A DNA stretch of 64,000 bases, taken from assembly GCF_000427405.1 (NCBI RefSeq), contig NZ_KE386491.1, forward strand, positions 4,726,296 through 4,790,295. The letters are read 5' to 3'. The notes under the pieces were generated by a model. It was not told where the DNA came from and did not search any database. It saw only the letters and a list, made by a program, of their open reading frames with translations. Position numbers and translations under genes: made by a program. This document shows, in pieces, positions 33,659 to 43,067 of this stretch. This DNA is from Flectobacillus major DSM 103. GTDB taxonomy: Bacteria; Bacteroidota; Bacteroidia; Cytophagales; Spirosomataceae. The number at the start of each line of letters is the position of its first letter. Position 1 is the stretch's first letter.

Positions 33659-34984
33659 ATGGAATACAGGAAATATAGCCTTAGCTTTTCTAAATGCTTT
33701 GTATGTTTATTTCTATTACTAAATTGTGTTGACACAAGAGCACAACTCCCCAAATTATTAAAAGATGCTTCAGAAACCTTTAAAAATGGGGCAGAGGCTA
33801 TAAAAAGTTTGGGAGGGCTCATTGATGCAACAAAACGTACTAGCGCTGAATTTAACAAATCCGTTAAAGTTGTAAAAGATAACTCGTTTCAATCTTCAGT
33901 TTCTGAAAGTCAACAGACAAAACCTAAATTTAAAAAAGGAGTCTTCACAAATTTTAAATGGGAGCCGGTTGCATATTTTGAAAATCAACTTTTTCCATCC
34001 GTTATTATTAGTATGGCAACATATAAAGGAGAGGTAGACGATCCAATGATGAATTCTATTAAAAGTAGTTCATTAGGTTTTAGATTCAATAGTGATAAAT
34101 CCTTTATTCCGGTTAGATGGGAAATAGAAAGTGTTGATAAACAGTACTTCGATAAGGTGAGTGGTGATTTTATGTTTCAACAAGCACGGCAAGAAATATA
34201 TTTTATGCCTTCTGTTCCATGGAATGTCTCCACCCTCGCTAAACAATTGAGCAGCACACCAATCAATGTAGTTTTTAGGATATTTGATAGTGATGGCAAT
34301 AAAGAAGAAAAATCTGTCCCTCTTTTTATGAGAAGTATAAATGACTGTTTATTTAGCTATAAAGATAAAAAACTTGACTTCCTTTTTACCTCGTATATAC
34401 AAGAGCAACATCCAGAGGTAGACAAAATCCTAAAAGAAGCATTGAATACTAAAATGATTACTTCAGTGTCTGGCTATCAAGGAGATGAGTTAAATACGCT
34501 TCACCAAGTTGCCGCAGTATGGAAAGTCCTTCATGATAGAGGGTTTCAATATAGCAGTACTACAGAAACATCAACAAATAGCACAATTGATTTTCAAAGT
34601 CAACAGGTTAGAACCTTCGATAATGCTTTAAAAACACAACAGGCAAACTGTGTGGATGGTACTGTTGTTTTCGCTTCAATTTTGAGAGCAATGGGGATTT
34701 CTACTTTAATGGTATTGACTCATGATCATTGCTTTTTAGGTTTTTATACTAGCAACAGGAAAGATAGAAAACGCCTATATTTAGAAACAACCATGCTTTC
34801 GTCATCAGATATAATAGACAAAGCTAAAACCCCTTCTGAGAAAAAGAATGCTTATTTTAACCAGTTTTTGTACGCACTTAATTACGCAACAAAGAAAGAG
34901 TATCCAGAATATAAAGCCGCAAATGATTTGATTGAAGTAGACGTAAACTACTACAGAAATTTTGTAAGGCCTTTACCTTTTTAG
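33659..34984 (+). CDS. Exported transglutaminase-like protein
   Basis: The 441-residue protein has a signal peptide (MEYRKYSLSFSKCFVCLFLL..., cut after DTRAQ). The C-terminal part (~275-420) has the layout of the transglutaminase-like superfamily: the nucleophile Cys in AANCVDGT-like QANCVDGT (C331), a His in LTHDHCFLGF (H355 or H357) and an acidic strand RLYLETT. This family includes peptidases and protein cross-linkers. The N-terminal ~250 residues are unassigned. It may act on envelope proteins or peptidoglycan. It stands alone between two long gaps. Confidence 0.65.
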   Translation: MEYRKYSLSFSKCFVCLFLLLNCVDTRAQLPKLLKDASETFKNGAEAIKSLGGLIDATKRTSAEFNKSVKVVKDNSFQSSVSESQQTKPKFKKGVFTNFKWEPVAYFENQLFPSVIISMATYKGEVDDPMMNSIKSSSLGFRFNSDKSFIPVRWEIESVDKQYFDKVSGDFMFQQARQEIYFMPSVPWNVSTLAKQLSSTPINVVFRIFDSDGNKEEKSVPLFMRSINDCLFSYKDKKLDFLFTSYIQEQHPEVDKILKEALNTKMITSVSGYQGDELNTLHQVAAVWKVLHDRGFQYSSTTETSTNSTIDFQSQQVRTFDNALKTQQANCVDGTVVFASILRAMGISTLMVLTHDHCFLGFYTSNRKDRKRLYLETTMLSSSDIIDKAKTPSEKKNAYFNQFLYALNYATKKEYPEYKAANDLIEVDVNYYRNFVRPLPF

Positions 34985-35412
34985 CAGGTTGGATGCTGTA
35001 ACAATTAAGTGGTGAAGTTATTTGATTTTCTGATTATTTATTTTGAAATCTATATACTATTTAATCGTATTAAATGAAGAAGGGTGACATTGTTATTGAT
35101 CTTCTAGCGAAAACGAGATGAAGCTATTTTCTCTCATTTCTAATTAAAGAGAGTATTATGTCTATATAATAATGCACGTATATGGATATGGGTTAACTAT
35201 TTTAAGTTTTTAGATAATCTCTTTCCTAATTTAATGCTATCGAGTCAAAACTAGTGATCATTCTAAATGAAAGATTAATTACAACGCTTGTCAGGGTGAC
35301 ATTGAAAATGCTTTAAAAGAATGTGACAAAGAAGCATCGCCAAGTTACATAACAGAATAATTGTGTTTTATTTTATAAGAATTGTATACCTTCAAAGCAA
35401 AATATATTTCAT
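34985..35412. other. 428-bp gap with possible gene remnant
   Basis: A short open stretch ending at 35361 reads INYNACQGDIENALKECDKE... and then a stop; it has no start and may be the tail of a lost gene. Nothing else is evident. Confidence 0.3.
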
Positions 35413-35625
35413 ATGAGAAATAAACTTTTTTTAGGTTTTTCATCCTTTGGTATTCTAATATTATCTTTAATTGTACTGTGTTGGCCTACAAGTAAAGAGT
35501 CCCAATTTGAATTGTACGCTTTGGAGGGTTTAGTTGGTCTCGCTTTATTGATTCTTTCCATTGTTTTATTTCTATCATTTTTAATATCTATTCTTCTAGA
35601 TAGGAAGAATAAAAATAAAGACTAA
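35413..35625 (+). CDS. Small two-helix membrane protein
   Basis: The 70 residues have two membrane helices (about 4-25 and 37-62) joined by a polar loop (PTSKESQFELY) and end in a basic tail RKNKNKD. It precedes the FHA/kinase operon by 150 bp. No family is recognised. Confidence 0.5.
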   Translation: MRNKLFLGFSSFGILILSLIVLCWPTSKESQFELYALEGLVGLALLILSIVLFLSFLISILLDRKNKNKD

Positions 35626-35775
35626 ACTCATAATTATGATATAGCGTCAATTGTATTTTCGAAACAATCGACTATAGCTGTTTAATAAAGTCCTTGAGAT
35701 TTGTGACTGGATAACAGGTGACTAAACACCAACTTCTTATATAGGAAAATTTGTACCATCAATTAATTAAGAATC

Positions 35776-36354
35776 ATGGCAAATACCAAATTGAATAACT
35801 ATTCCGCTCAAAATGGAGGAACAATTCCCATTCAAAATAGTGAAGGAGGAAATATGAAAAGTGGTGGCACAATTATCGCTGGTCACGAGGATGATCATAA
35901 ATCGGAAAATCCAGAAGGTGTCAATACATTAGTAGGTTTCCTTGTATCTTACTCTAAGACAGAACTTGGGGAGTACTGGGTACTAAGAGAAGGTAATAAC
36001 TTTCTTGGAAAAGAAAACGATTGTAACATAAAACTTAACGAAGGTACTGTCTCAAGTAAACATGCTACACTCAATATTACTCGAAATGAGGACGAAAATA
36101 AATTTGATGTGGTGCTTATTGACACAGCTTCAGCCAATGGTACATTTTTGAATGGCAAGAAAATATTAGCCTATAATGGTATTATCGCTAAAAATAATGA
36201 TAAGTTAAGAATAGGCAATTATGAATTGAAGCTTATGATAGTTGATAAATACGCCGAAAATCTAAAGAAGAGCGATATTTTTAGAGGAATTGTTGATTAT
36301 GATTATTCTTCAAGAGAGTTCAATTCAGACGGGACAAAACCTATGAATTACTAA
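35776..36354 (+). CDS. FHA-domain protein
   Basis: This is a soluble 192-residue protein with one forkhead-associated domain (~55-150), a phosphothreonine reader: YWVLREGNNFLGKENDCNIKL, VSSKHATLNI and SANGTFLNGKKI give the conserved Gly-x-Ser-x-x-His and NG elements. The N-terminal ~45 residues are Gly/Asn-rich and low complexity. It is the first gene of an operon with two Ser/Thr kinases and a PP2C phosphatase, 26 bp before the first kinase. It probably reads phosphorylation made by those kinases. Confidence 0.85.
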   Translation: MANTKLNNYSAQNGGTIPIQNSEGGNMKSGGTIIAGHEDDHKSENPEGVNTLVGFLVSYSKTELGEYWVLREGNNFLGKENDCNIKLNEGTVSSKHATLNITRNEDENKFDVVLIDTASANGTFLNGKKILAYNGIIAKNNDKLRIGNYELKLMIVDKYAENLKKSDIFRGIVDYDYSSREFNSDGTKPMNY

Positions 36355-36380
36355 GCCCTTTCACTAAAAATCTCTTGTAT

Positions 36381-38633
36381 ATGTCGTATATCAAACTCAA
36401 AGGCGATAATAATACCTATATATTCAACCCCAAAGATGTCAATAGCTTTTTAGGCGCTGGGGGTATGGGACGTGTTTTCAGTGGAAAAAAAGTAAACACG
36501 AATAACGAGAATGAAGAGGTAAATGTAGCTATTAAGGTGTTGTTCAGAGACCTTACCGAAAATGTTAATAATGTAGAGAGGGTAAAGCGAGCTTCAGAAA
36601 TTAAAATAAAACATGATAATTTAATTGAAATGCTTGATTTTGTTGAACAAGACGGCATTTATCACGATGTGAGCGTTTTTGTTCCAGGTGAAAATTTAAG
36701 CGATAAAATAGCTTCTAATAAAATCCAAAACAAAGTATTTTCCTACGATGAAGCCAAACCAATTATAAATGGGGTATTGAATGGTTTAGAGGTTTTACAT
36801 CAAAATGGAATAATCCACCGAGATATTGATCCTTCTAATATTCGTATATGTAGTGATGGTAGTGTAAAACTGATGGATTATGGAGTCGTTAGAATAACAG
36901 GGGGAAAAACAAAATCTTTAACAGGAGTAGGTACGTTGATTGGTAAACCGAATTATTCACCTCCCGAACAAATCAAAGGTGAGAATGATAAAATAAAAGA
37001 AACTACCGATTTATATGCTTTAGGTATCACTATTTACGAAATGCTTACAGGGAATCCACCCTTTGAAAAGGGAAATGAATTTGATACAATGCAAGCCCAA
37101 GTAAGTAGCCCATTACCTAAAAATAGTATTTTGAGTGACGCAATCTATGATTTTTTAGATAAAGCGACTGCAAAAGAACCAATAAATCGTTTCCAAAGTG
37201 TAGCAGAGTTTCGTAACGCTTTAAACAATCCCCAAGCAATAGATTGGTGGAGGAAAAAGCAGGTTCAAATTATGGGACTTTGTGGTATTGTTGTAACCTT
37301 GGGAGTGATTGGTTTCTATCTAAATCATAATCACAAAATCACTCATCATCAGGAAAACTACCAAAAAGCAAGTGATTTTTTAGAAATTGCCCATTACGAT
37401 AGTGCAACAGTTTATTTTGATAAAGCTCTCGAATACATTGATGCTGACTCTACTAAACAAAAATCTGCAATGCTACATGAATTAGTTCCTGCTATGTCTG
37501 CGTTTTACAATGCAAAATATAAAGAAGCATTCTCAAAACTACAAAAAGCAAGTGATTTAGGCTCTGGGGATGCTGATTACTATTTAGGAGAATTAACGTA
37601 TAATGGCTTAGGGACTGTAAAAGACTATAACAAAGGCTGGGAATATACCAATAAAGCTATTAAAAAAGGTTTTAAAATGGCGTATTGGAGAATTGCAAAT
37701 GCCTATCAAACAGGTAAAGGTGTATTAAAGGACCCAGAAAAAGCTGACAGATATTATTTGGAGGCAATTGAAGCCATGAAAAAATTAGCAGAATCAGGAG
37801 ATCCAGAAGCCTTAGGAAACCTAGGCGCAATGTATTCTAGTGGGGATGGTGTTTCTAAAAATAATAAAATAGCATTTGAGTATTACCTGAAATCCGCGAA
37901 CAAAGAATATGCCTTCATCCAATCAAATCTAGCACAAATGTATTTTTATGGTAATGGGACAGACATTAATTTTGAAGAAGCTGCAAAATGGTATAAAAAG
38001 TCGGCAGAAAAGGGGCATCCAACGGCACAATTAGCATTAGGAAACATGTATTTAGAAGGTATTGGAATGCCCCAAGATATAATCAAAGGGTTAGAATTAA
38101 TAAACAGTGCCGCCAAACAAAATTATTCTAGTGCTTTATCAAGATTAGGCTATTTATACTACATGGGGAAATATGTGGCCACCGACTATGAACGCTCGTT
38201 TCAATATACAAAGAAAGCAGTTGACTATGACAATGATAACATAACAGCCATCGAAAACTTAGCTTTCGATTATAAAGAAGGGACTGGCGTTGAGAAAGAT
38301 TATGCTGAGGCAAAAAAATACTATTTAAAAGCCATTAAGCAAGATAGTTCTACAGCTGGAAAAAATTACCTTAGAATAGCACTTTTATATCTTAAAGGTG
38401 GATATAAATTGAAAAGCAGCGAATCTGAGTTTATAATATTTTGTGAGTTATCCGAACAACATGGGAATGTCGATGCCACTAAACTTTTAGGGATATACTA
38501 TAACGAAAATGGTGTAAAATACTATAATAGTAGCAGTTACATTATGGCGAGAGATTATTTCGAAAAAGCAATTGCAAAAGGGAATGTCCAAGCAAAGAAT
38601 AACCTTAGAATTATGAACTTAAACGAACGCTAA
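36381..38633 (+). CDS. Membrane Ser/Thr kinase with Sel1 repeats
   Basis: I use ATG 36381; an upstream TTG at 36375 is open. Residues 1-280 are a Hanks-type kinase: GAGGMGRVF loop, Lys in VAIK (K52), catalytic loop HRDIDPSN (146-153) and DYG (D166). The catalytic-loop Lys is replaced by Asp150, while the base D148 and the metal ligands N153 and D166 remain. A membrane helix (~296-315) leads to an extracytoplasmic region of ~430 residues with Sel1-like repeats (e.g. ALGNLGAMYSSGDGVSKNNK). The outside domain probably senses partners and sets kinase activity. The next kinase starts 1 bp after the stop. Confidence 0.85.
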   Translation: MSYIKLKGDNNTYIFNPKDVNSFLGAGGMGRVFSGKKVNTNNENEEVNVAIKVLFRDLTENVNNVERVKRASEIKIKHDNLIEMLDFVEQDGIYHDVSVFVPGENLSDKIASNKIQNKVFSYDEAKPIINGVLNGLEVLHQNGIIHRDIDPSNIRICSDGSVKLMDYGVVRITGGKTKSLTGVGTLIGKPNYSPPEQIKGENDKIKETTDLYALGITIYEMLTGNPPFEKGNEFDTMQAQVSSPLPKNSILSDAIYDFLDKATAKEPINRFQSVAEFRNALNNPQAIDWWRKKQVQIMGLCGIVVTLGVIGFYLNHNHKITHHQENYQKASDFLEIAHYDSATVYFDKALEYIDADSTKQKSAMLHELVPAMSAFYNAKYKEAFSKLQKASDLGSGDADYYLGELTYNGLGTVKDYNKGWEYTNKAIKKGFKMAYWRIANAYQTGKGVLKDPEKADRYYLEAIEAMKKLAESGDPEALGNLGAMYSSGDGVSKNNKIAFEYYLKSANKEYAFIQSNLAQMYFYGNGTDINFEEAAKWYKKSAEKGHPTAQLALGNMYLEGIGMPQDIIKGLELINSAAKQNYSSALSRLGYLYYMGKYVATDYERSFQYTKKAVDYDNDNITAIENLAFDYKEGTGVEKDYAEAKKYYLKAIKQDSSTAGKNYLRIALLYLKGGYKLKSSESEFIIFCELSEQHGNVDATKLLGIYYNENGVKYYNSSSYIMARDYFEKAIAKGNVQAKNNLRIMNLNER

Positions 38634-38634
38634 T

Positions 38635-39519
38635 ATGCCTGAAATATATTTAAAAGGCCGAAACGCTTCTTACAATTTCAACCCATTTCCTCCCAATAGT
38701 CCTATTGGACAAGGTGGGATGGGTAAGGTTTATGCAGGTAAACATTCAGATGGCACACCCGTAGCTATCAAAGTTCTTTTTGCTGAGTTGGCTACCGAAA
38801 GTCAGTTTGTTGAACGATTTGTAAAAGAAGCTCTAATTCAAACAAATCTCAACCATCCTAATATTATTAAAAGTTATGATTTTGTTGTTGCTAATGGTAA
38901 ATACCACATCATCAGTCGGTTAATTAATGGGAGTTCGATAGAACAATACCTGAAAAGTAATCAAGAAATAGAAACCAAAATTAAACTATTTGGCGAGGTG
39001 CTTGATGCACTAGATTTTTTACATTCACAAAATCCTAAAATTATACATCGTGATATAAAACCAGCAAACATCATGGTAGAGAACGGTAAAGCCATCGTAA
39101 TGGATTTAGGGGTAGCCAAAGTTACAGGAGGCAAGCGTCAAACCAAAGTGGGTCTACTTATGGGTACTCCTCAATACTCTCCTCCAGAACAAATAAGGGG
39201 GGAAAGCCACAACATCAATCCTACTACTGATATTTACGCTACGGGTATTACTTTCTACGAGCTTTTGGCGGGTCATCCACCTTTTGACGGAACAAACGAG
39301 TATTCGATTATGGAAATGCAGGTAAAGAACACTATTCCTCTACATCGTTCGATACCCCTCAACATATACAATGTTCTTAGAAAAGCAACCGCAAAACAGC
39401 AAAACCAACGTTACCAAAGTGCTTTGGAGTTTAAGAATGCCCTATTAAAGGCTATTGATCAAGAAGAAGATTGGTGGGGTAAATTAAAATCTATTTTGGT
39501 TAAAAATATTACTCAATGA
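38635..39519 (+). CDS. Soluble Ser/Thr protein kinase
   Basis: The 294-residue protein is essentially only a kinase domain: GQGGMGKVYAGK, VAIKVLF, HRDIKPAN (138-145), then MDLGVAKVTGG in place of DFG, and a PPEQ activation-loop end (YSPPEQIRG). All catalytic residues are kept, unlike the first kinase, so it may be the active partner. There is no membrane segment. It starts 1 bp after the preceding gene and its stop overlaps the PP2C start (ATGA). It shares its N-terminal leader pattern (YLKGRNASYNFNP) with the first kinase. Confidence 0.87.
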   Translation: MPEIYLKGRNASYNFNPFPPNSPIGQGGMGKVYAGKHSDGTPVAIKVLFAELATESQFVERFVKEALIQTNLNHPNIIKSYDFVVANGKYHIISRLINGSSIEQYLKSNQEIETKIKLFGEVLDALDFLHSQNPKIIHRDIKPANIMVENGKAIVMDLGVAKVTGGKRQTKVGLLMGTPQYSPPEQIRGESHNINPTTDIYATGITFYELLAGHPPFDGTNEYSIMEMQVKNTIPLHRSIPLNIYNVLRKATAKQQNQRYQSALEFKNALLKAIDQEEDWWGKLKSILVKNITQ

Positions 39520-40745
39520 TACAAAATAATCAATTCAAAACGGTTTCTAAATCGGCCATAGGTGGCAGAAGGGAAAACCAAGATAGTGAGGGAAGCCTAA
39601 TGACAAAATTAGGATTCTTATGTGTCGTATGCGATGGTATGGGAGGAGCAGCAGGAGGAAAAACAGCTTCGGCAATGGCTGTAAATATTATATTACAGGA
39701 AGTTGCCAATACCACAATATTACATCCAGGACAAGCTTTGTTGACAGCAATCAACAAAGCTAATCATGAAATATTTAGTCGTGGTCGCCAACAGACCGAA
39801 CTACGTGGTATGGGAACAACTGTGACCGCACTAATTCTAAATAATGATAAAGCAACTATCGCCCACGCAGGCGATAGTCGTATATATTTATTGCGTGATG
39901 GAGAGAAAGTGTTTAGGACAAATGACCACTCGAAAGTATTTGAACTGGTAAAACGAGGAATTTTGACAGAAGAACAAGCGAGGCTATCAGAAGAATCAAA
40001 TGTAATACAAAGGGCGTTAGGAATAGCTCCTGATATTGAAGTTGAGATAAACGATAATATCCCTTTCTTAAAAAACGACCTATTCATGCTTTGTACGGAT
40101 GGTGTTTGTGGAGCAGTATCCGAAGAAAACCTCTTACAAATGCTTACAAAAGACAAAGATATTAGAGCCTTAGCAGAAAAAATAATTACACAAATTGATA
40201 CACTTGGCAATAGACAAGGCGGTGGACATGACAACCTAACTGTTTCTTTTGTTCAACCATTAGTCAACTCAAAATTAGAAGTTAAAATTGATATGAAAAC
40301 CAAACTTATTATATACGCACTCAGTACAGTCCTCGCCTTGTTTGCAGGTTTAGCAGGTTATCTGTTTTTCTCCAGAAACCCCCAAACAGATACTTCAAAG
40401 TTTGAAACTGAGATAGCCACATTAAAAACAGATACAACTCAATTAAGAGCAGTCTTACGAAAATTTATACAAGAACTGGATTCATTGAAATCGAAAAAAA
40501 ATAACAGCTCTCACGCGTCCATCACATCCACAGAGTCGATTTCTAGGGCAGGGAATTCATTGCCTCCTTCCAATCCCACGATTCAGAAAGATCTTCCTTC
40601 TACGGATAAAAAGAAGAAAGATGTTAGACAAACTGTGCCAAATAATGAAAATGCTGACGGTCGAGATACAAAATTAGATAACAATATTGCTCCTAAAGAC
40701 TCCAGTGAGCGGCAAAAAAAAAAGGATTTGTCTTCTACACAGTAA
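39516..40745 (+). CDS. PP2C phosphatase with membrane helix; LysM tail in alternate frame
   Basis: The 409-residue protein opposes the kinases upstream. Residues 1-245 are a PPM/PP2C phosphatase with metal ligands in RRENQD (D23) and CVVCDGMGG (D40), then GMGTTVTAL, HAGDSRIYLLRDGE and GGHDN(L). A membrane helix (~264-285) and a coiled coil follow, then a polar linker. The frame ends just after a run of ten As (40714-40723). With one extra A the frame would continue to 40900, reading FYTVRSLDTGRSILRHFNI...LKIGKKYKIQLP, a LysM-like domain. So the product may have a peptidoglycan-binding tail depending on slippage at the A-tract. Confidence 0.85.
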   Translation: MIQNNQFKTVSKSAIGGRRENQDSEGSLMTKLGFLCVVCDGMGGAAGGKTASAMAVNIILQEVANTTILHPGQALLTAINKANHEIFSRGRQQTELRGMGTTVTALILNNDKATIAHAGDSRIYLLRDGEKVFRTNDHSKVFELVKRGILTEEQARLSEESNVIQRALGIAPDIEVEINDNIPFLKNDLFMLCTDGVCGAVSEENLLQMLTKDKDIRALAEKIITQIDTLGNRQGGGHDNLTVSFVQPLVNSKLEVKIDMKTKLIIYALSTVLALFAGLAGYLFFSRNPQTDTSKFETEIATLKTDTTQLRAVLRKFIQELDSLKSKKNNSSHASITSTESISRAGNSLPPSNPTIQKDLPSTDKKKKDVRQTVPNNENADGRDTKLDNNIAPKDSSERQKKKDLSSTQ

Positions 40746-40900
40746 GATCTCTTGATACAGGAAGATCTATTTTGAGGCATTTTAATATTAGGGACTCAGA
40801 TGAGAATTTACGAGAATTGGTAGTCTTAAACAAAAAAATTGATTGGGAAAACCTTAAAATAGGTAAGAAGTACAAAATACAACTTCCCAAAAAAAAATAA
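40714..40900 (+). other. A10 tract and frameshifted LysM-like tail
   Basis: Ten As precede GGATTTGT. Read with eleven (or eight) As, the PP2C frame stays open for ~59 codons to TAA 40898-40900 and encodes a LysM-like sequence (SLDTGRSILRHFN...LNKKIDWENLKIGKKY). It may be a phase-variation or transcript-slippage switch, a mutation, or a miscounted homopolymer. Confidence 0.6.
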
Positions 40901-41346
40901 AGGCTATTAAACAGCTAGTTGAATACGCCGATAGAGTATTTGTATACACCGTGCAAAGATAAAGTTTGGGATTAAACAGCGATAAAGTGAGACTATAAGA
41001 TATACTATTTAAAACAGATAGTTCTATTTAATGAACTTTGAAAAATCATCCTACTCGATACATCACACTTAAGCTAGTTTCATTCAAATGTAACTATTGA
41101 AATCTTTGGAAACTTAACTTTGACCAATAGGAGCGCTAGTCAAACGCAAGTTATCTCTACTCATCTGAGGTAATAATCCTTGTGTTTTGTTACATTGGAT
41201 TTGAATGACCAAATAAGTTCATAAAAGTTTTACTCTTTTCTTTATGCTTTTATTGATTAATACTCATTTAACAAACCTATCATAGTTAGAAACCAAATTA
41301 CTTAGGTCCGCGAGGAAGATTATTAACACTCAAAACGCATAATACA
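40901..41346. other. 446-bp gap without genes
   Basis: No convincing ORF was seen between the LysM-like tail and the FHA-protease gene. The promoter of the latter is presumably here, so it may be transcribed separately from the kinase operon. Confidence 0.4.
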
Positions 41347-42762
41347 ATGATATTAATCACTATTGGACGTGGCTCAAATAATCAAATTATCATCAATAAT
41401 GCTCATGTAAGTGGTAACCATGCTGAATTAAGCATAGATGATTTTGGCAATATAACGTTAACCGACCGGAGTCAAAACGGTACTACTGTAAATGGACGTA
41501 ATATACATAATACTTCAACTTCTGTTAAAAGAGGTGATAGAATTCTTTTTGCTAATATTATTCATCTAGATTGGAATCAGGTACCTATATCATTAGTCAA
41601 TAATGGTAACTTTAAACATATAATTACCGTAGGAAAAAATACAGATAATATAATTCAAGTTTACAACGACAACATAAGCCGCTATCATGCCACCATCAAA
41701 ATTGACAAAAAAGGGAACGTTTTTATAAATGACCAAAGTAGCAATGGCACATTTGTAAACGGAAGCCGTGTCTCAAAATATACAGATTTTCCAGTTAAAA
41801 GAGGTGATAAAGTAAGTTTCGCCAATGTTCAAGATTTAGACTGGAAGCAGATACCCAAATCCAGTATAAGCCCTATTTATTATATTTTACCAATTTGTCT
41901 TGCCATACTTTCAGGAGTAACCTACTATGAGTACTTTGTTAAAACCGATGTATCAAAAAAATATGAAAATAGTATCGGTCTAATTTATAATTCATACTAT
42001 TTGGCTTATATTGATGACAAAGATACTTTGTATTATATTGGAGCTGATGATGTAGTGGATATGAAAAACAATCCTAAATCAAAAGAAAGCTTAAGGCCAA
42101 TAGAAATCACTGGGTCAGGCTTTTATGTTAGCGAAGATGGTAATATTATTACCAATAAGCATGTGGTATCGCCTTGGGATAGTGAGCTGGCAATTGATAA
42201 AGAAGAAATTGAAAAAAGAATAAATATTATCCGAGCGATGAAAGGTGAGGCTTCAAAAAACTCACATGTAGAGGGTGTAATTGTAAAACTAGGTATTTTC
42301 CCAAATGGGTCCTCTCTTAATAAATCGGACCCTCTTAAAAATATGCTTCCCTGTAAACTGGTCAAATTAGCAAGTGAAAAAGAATTGGATTTGGCATTAA
42401 TTCAGTTAGATACTAAAAAAACACCAAGTAATTGTACACCAGTAACAGACATTATTAAGGGAAAAGAGCAAATTTCATTGGATGATGAAGTTAGTATTTT
42501 TGGATACCCTTTTGGTCTTGATCTTGCTCTCAAAAATAGCGAAAGTCGAATCAAAGCGTCTTTTGATCATGGAAAAATTAGTAAAATATCAGATAAATAC
42601 GAAATACAGTACAACGCTCCTTCATTCCATGGAGCGAGTGGCTCACCAGTATTTAATCAAAAAGGGCAGTTAATTGCAGTGAATTACGCAGGAATGGAGA
42701 AAGCTCAGGGTTATAACTTTGGGATTATTGCAACCCATATAAACAAGTTACTTGACTTCTAG
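41347..42762 (+). CDS. FHA-FHA-TM-trypsin-like protease
   Basis: The 471-residue protein has two N-terminal FHA domains (~1-75 and ~88-165: GRGSNNQIIINNAHVSGNHA and NISRYHATIKI with SSNGTFVNG) in the cytoplasm. One membrane helix (~177-196) leads to a trypsin-fold serine protease domain outside (~255-471) with a full triad: H272 in NKHVV, D348 in LDLALI and S433 in GASGSPVF. It has no PDZ domain, unlike HtrA. The FHA domains probably read phosphothreonine made by the kinases upstream, so cytoplasmic phosphorylation could control a periplasmic protease. That coupling is inference. Confidence 0.87.
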   Translation: MILITIGRGSNNQIIINNAHVSGNHAELSIDDFGNITLTDRSQNGTTVNGRNIHNTSTSVKRGDRILFANIIHLDWNQVPISLVNNGNFKHIITVGKNTDNIIQVYNDNISRYHATIKIDKKGNVFINDQSSNGTFVNGSRVSKYTDFPVKRGDKVSFANVQDLDWKQIPKSSISPIYYILPICLAILSGVTYYEYFVKTDVSKKYENSIGLIYNSYYLAYIDDKDTLYYIGADDVVDMKNNPKSKESLRPIEITGSGFYVSEDGNIITNKHVVSPWDSELAIDKEEIEKRINIIRAMKGEASKNSHVEGVIVKLGIFPNGSSLNKSDPLKNMLPCKLVKLASEKELDLALIQLDTKKTPSNCTPVTDIIKGKEQISLDDEVSIFGYPFGLDLALKNSESRIKASFDHGKISKISDKYEIQYNAPSFHGASGSPVFNQKGQLIAVNYAGMEKAQGYNFGIIATHINKLLDF

Positions 42763-43007
42763 TTCTTAAAATAAGAATACTATTAATAAAATCGATATGT
42801 ATTCTCGGTGCTGTAATGTATGCCTAGAGCTTCTCTAGAATATTGATATTGGCTAACATTTGTTTGCCGCTTAAAAATTAATATTGAAAGCAAGATCATT
42901 AAAAATTTTCTTTCAAAACTTCTAAGCAGACATTTAAATTTTGGAGGGGGTATGTCGGCCTCCCATTTTTAGTACAGTTTAAAAGATACATAATCTATCT
43001 GTTTTGA
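42763..43007. other. Gap before IS remnant
   Basis: No gene was seen. The GGAGGGGGTATGTCGGCCTC stretch at 42944-42963 is unlike the AT-rich surroundings and may be part of an IS end. Confidence 0.3.
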
Positions 43008-43019
43008 TTATGTTTTTAA

Positions 43020-43066
43020 CCCATCTTGGGCTGAGTGTAGCACAGCGGAACGAAGCCCAAGATGGG
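43020..43066. terminator. Strong 13-bp hairpin at IS-remnant end
   Basis: The arms CCCATCTTGGGCT (43020-43032) and AGCCCAAGATGGG (43054-43066) are perfectly complementary, and each is flanked by T-rich or A-rich sequence. It overlaps the 3' end of the transposase remnant and may be its terminator or an inserted repeat. Confidence 0.55.
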
Positions 43067-43067
43067 T

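Noticed and set aside
35275-35361. Short open stretch reading like a protein tail
   Set aside because: No start and only about 30 codons; kept only as a possible remnant in the gap entry.
36381-37300. First kinase considered a dead pseudokinase
   Set aside because: Only the catalytic-loop Lys is changed; the ATP-binding Lys, catalytic Asp and metal ligands are present, so loss of activity is not proven.
42482-42673. Overlapping plus-strand ORF inside the FHA-protease gene
   Set aside because: The FHA-protease frame is intact with a full catalytic triad; the other frame is a shadow.
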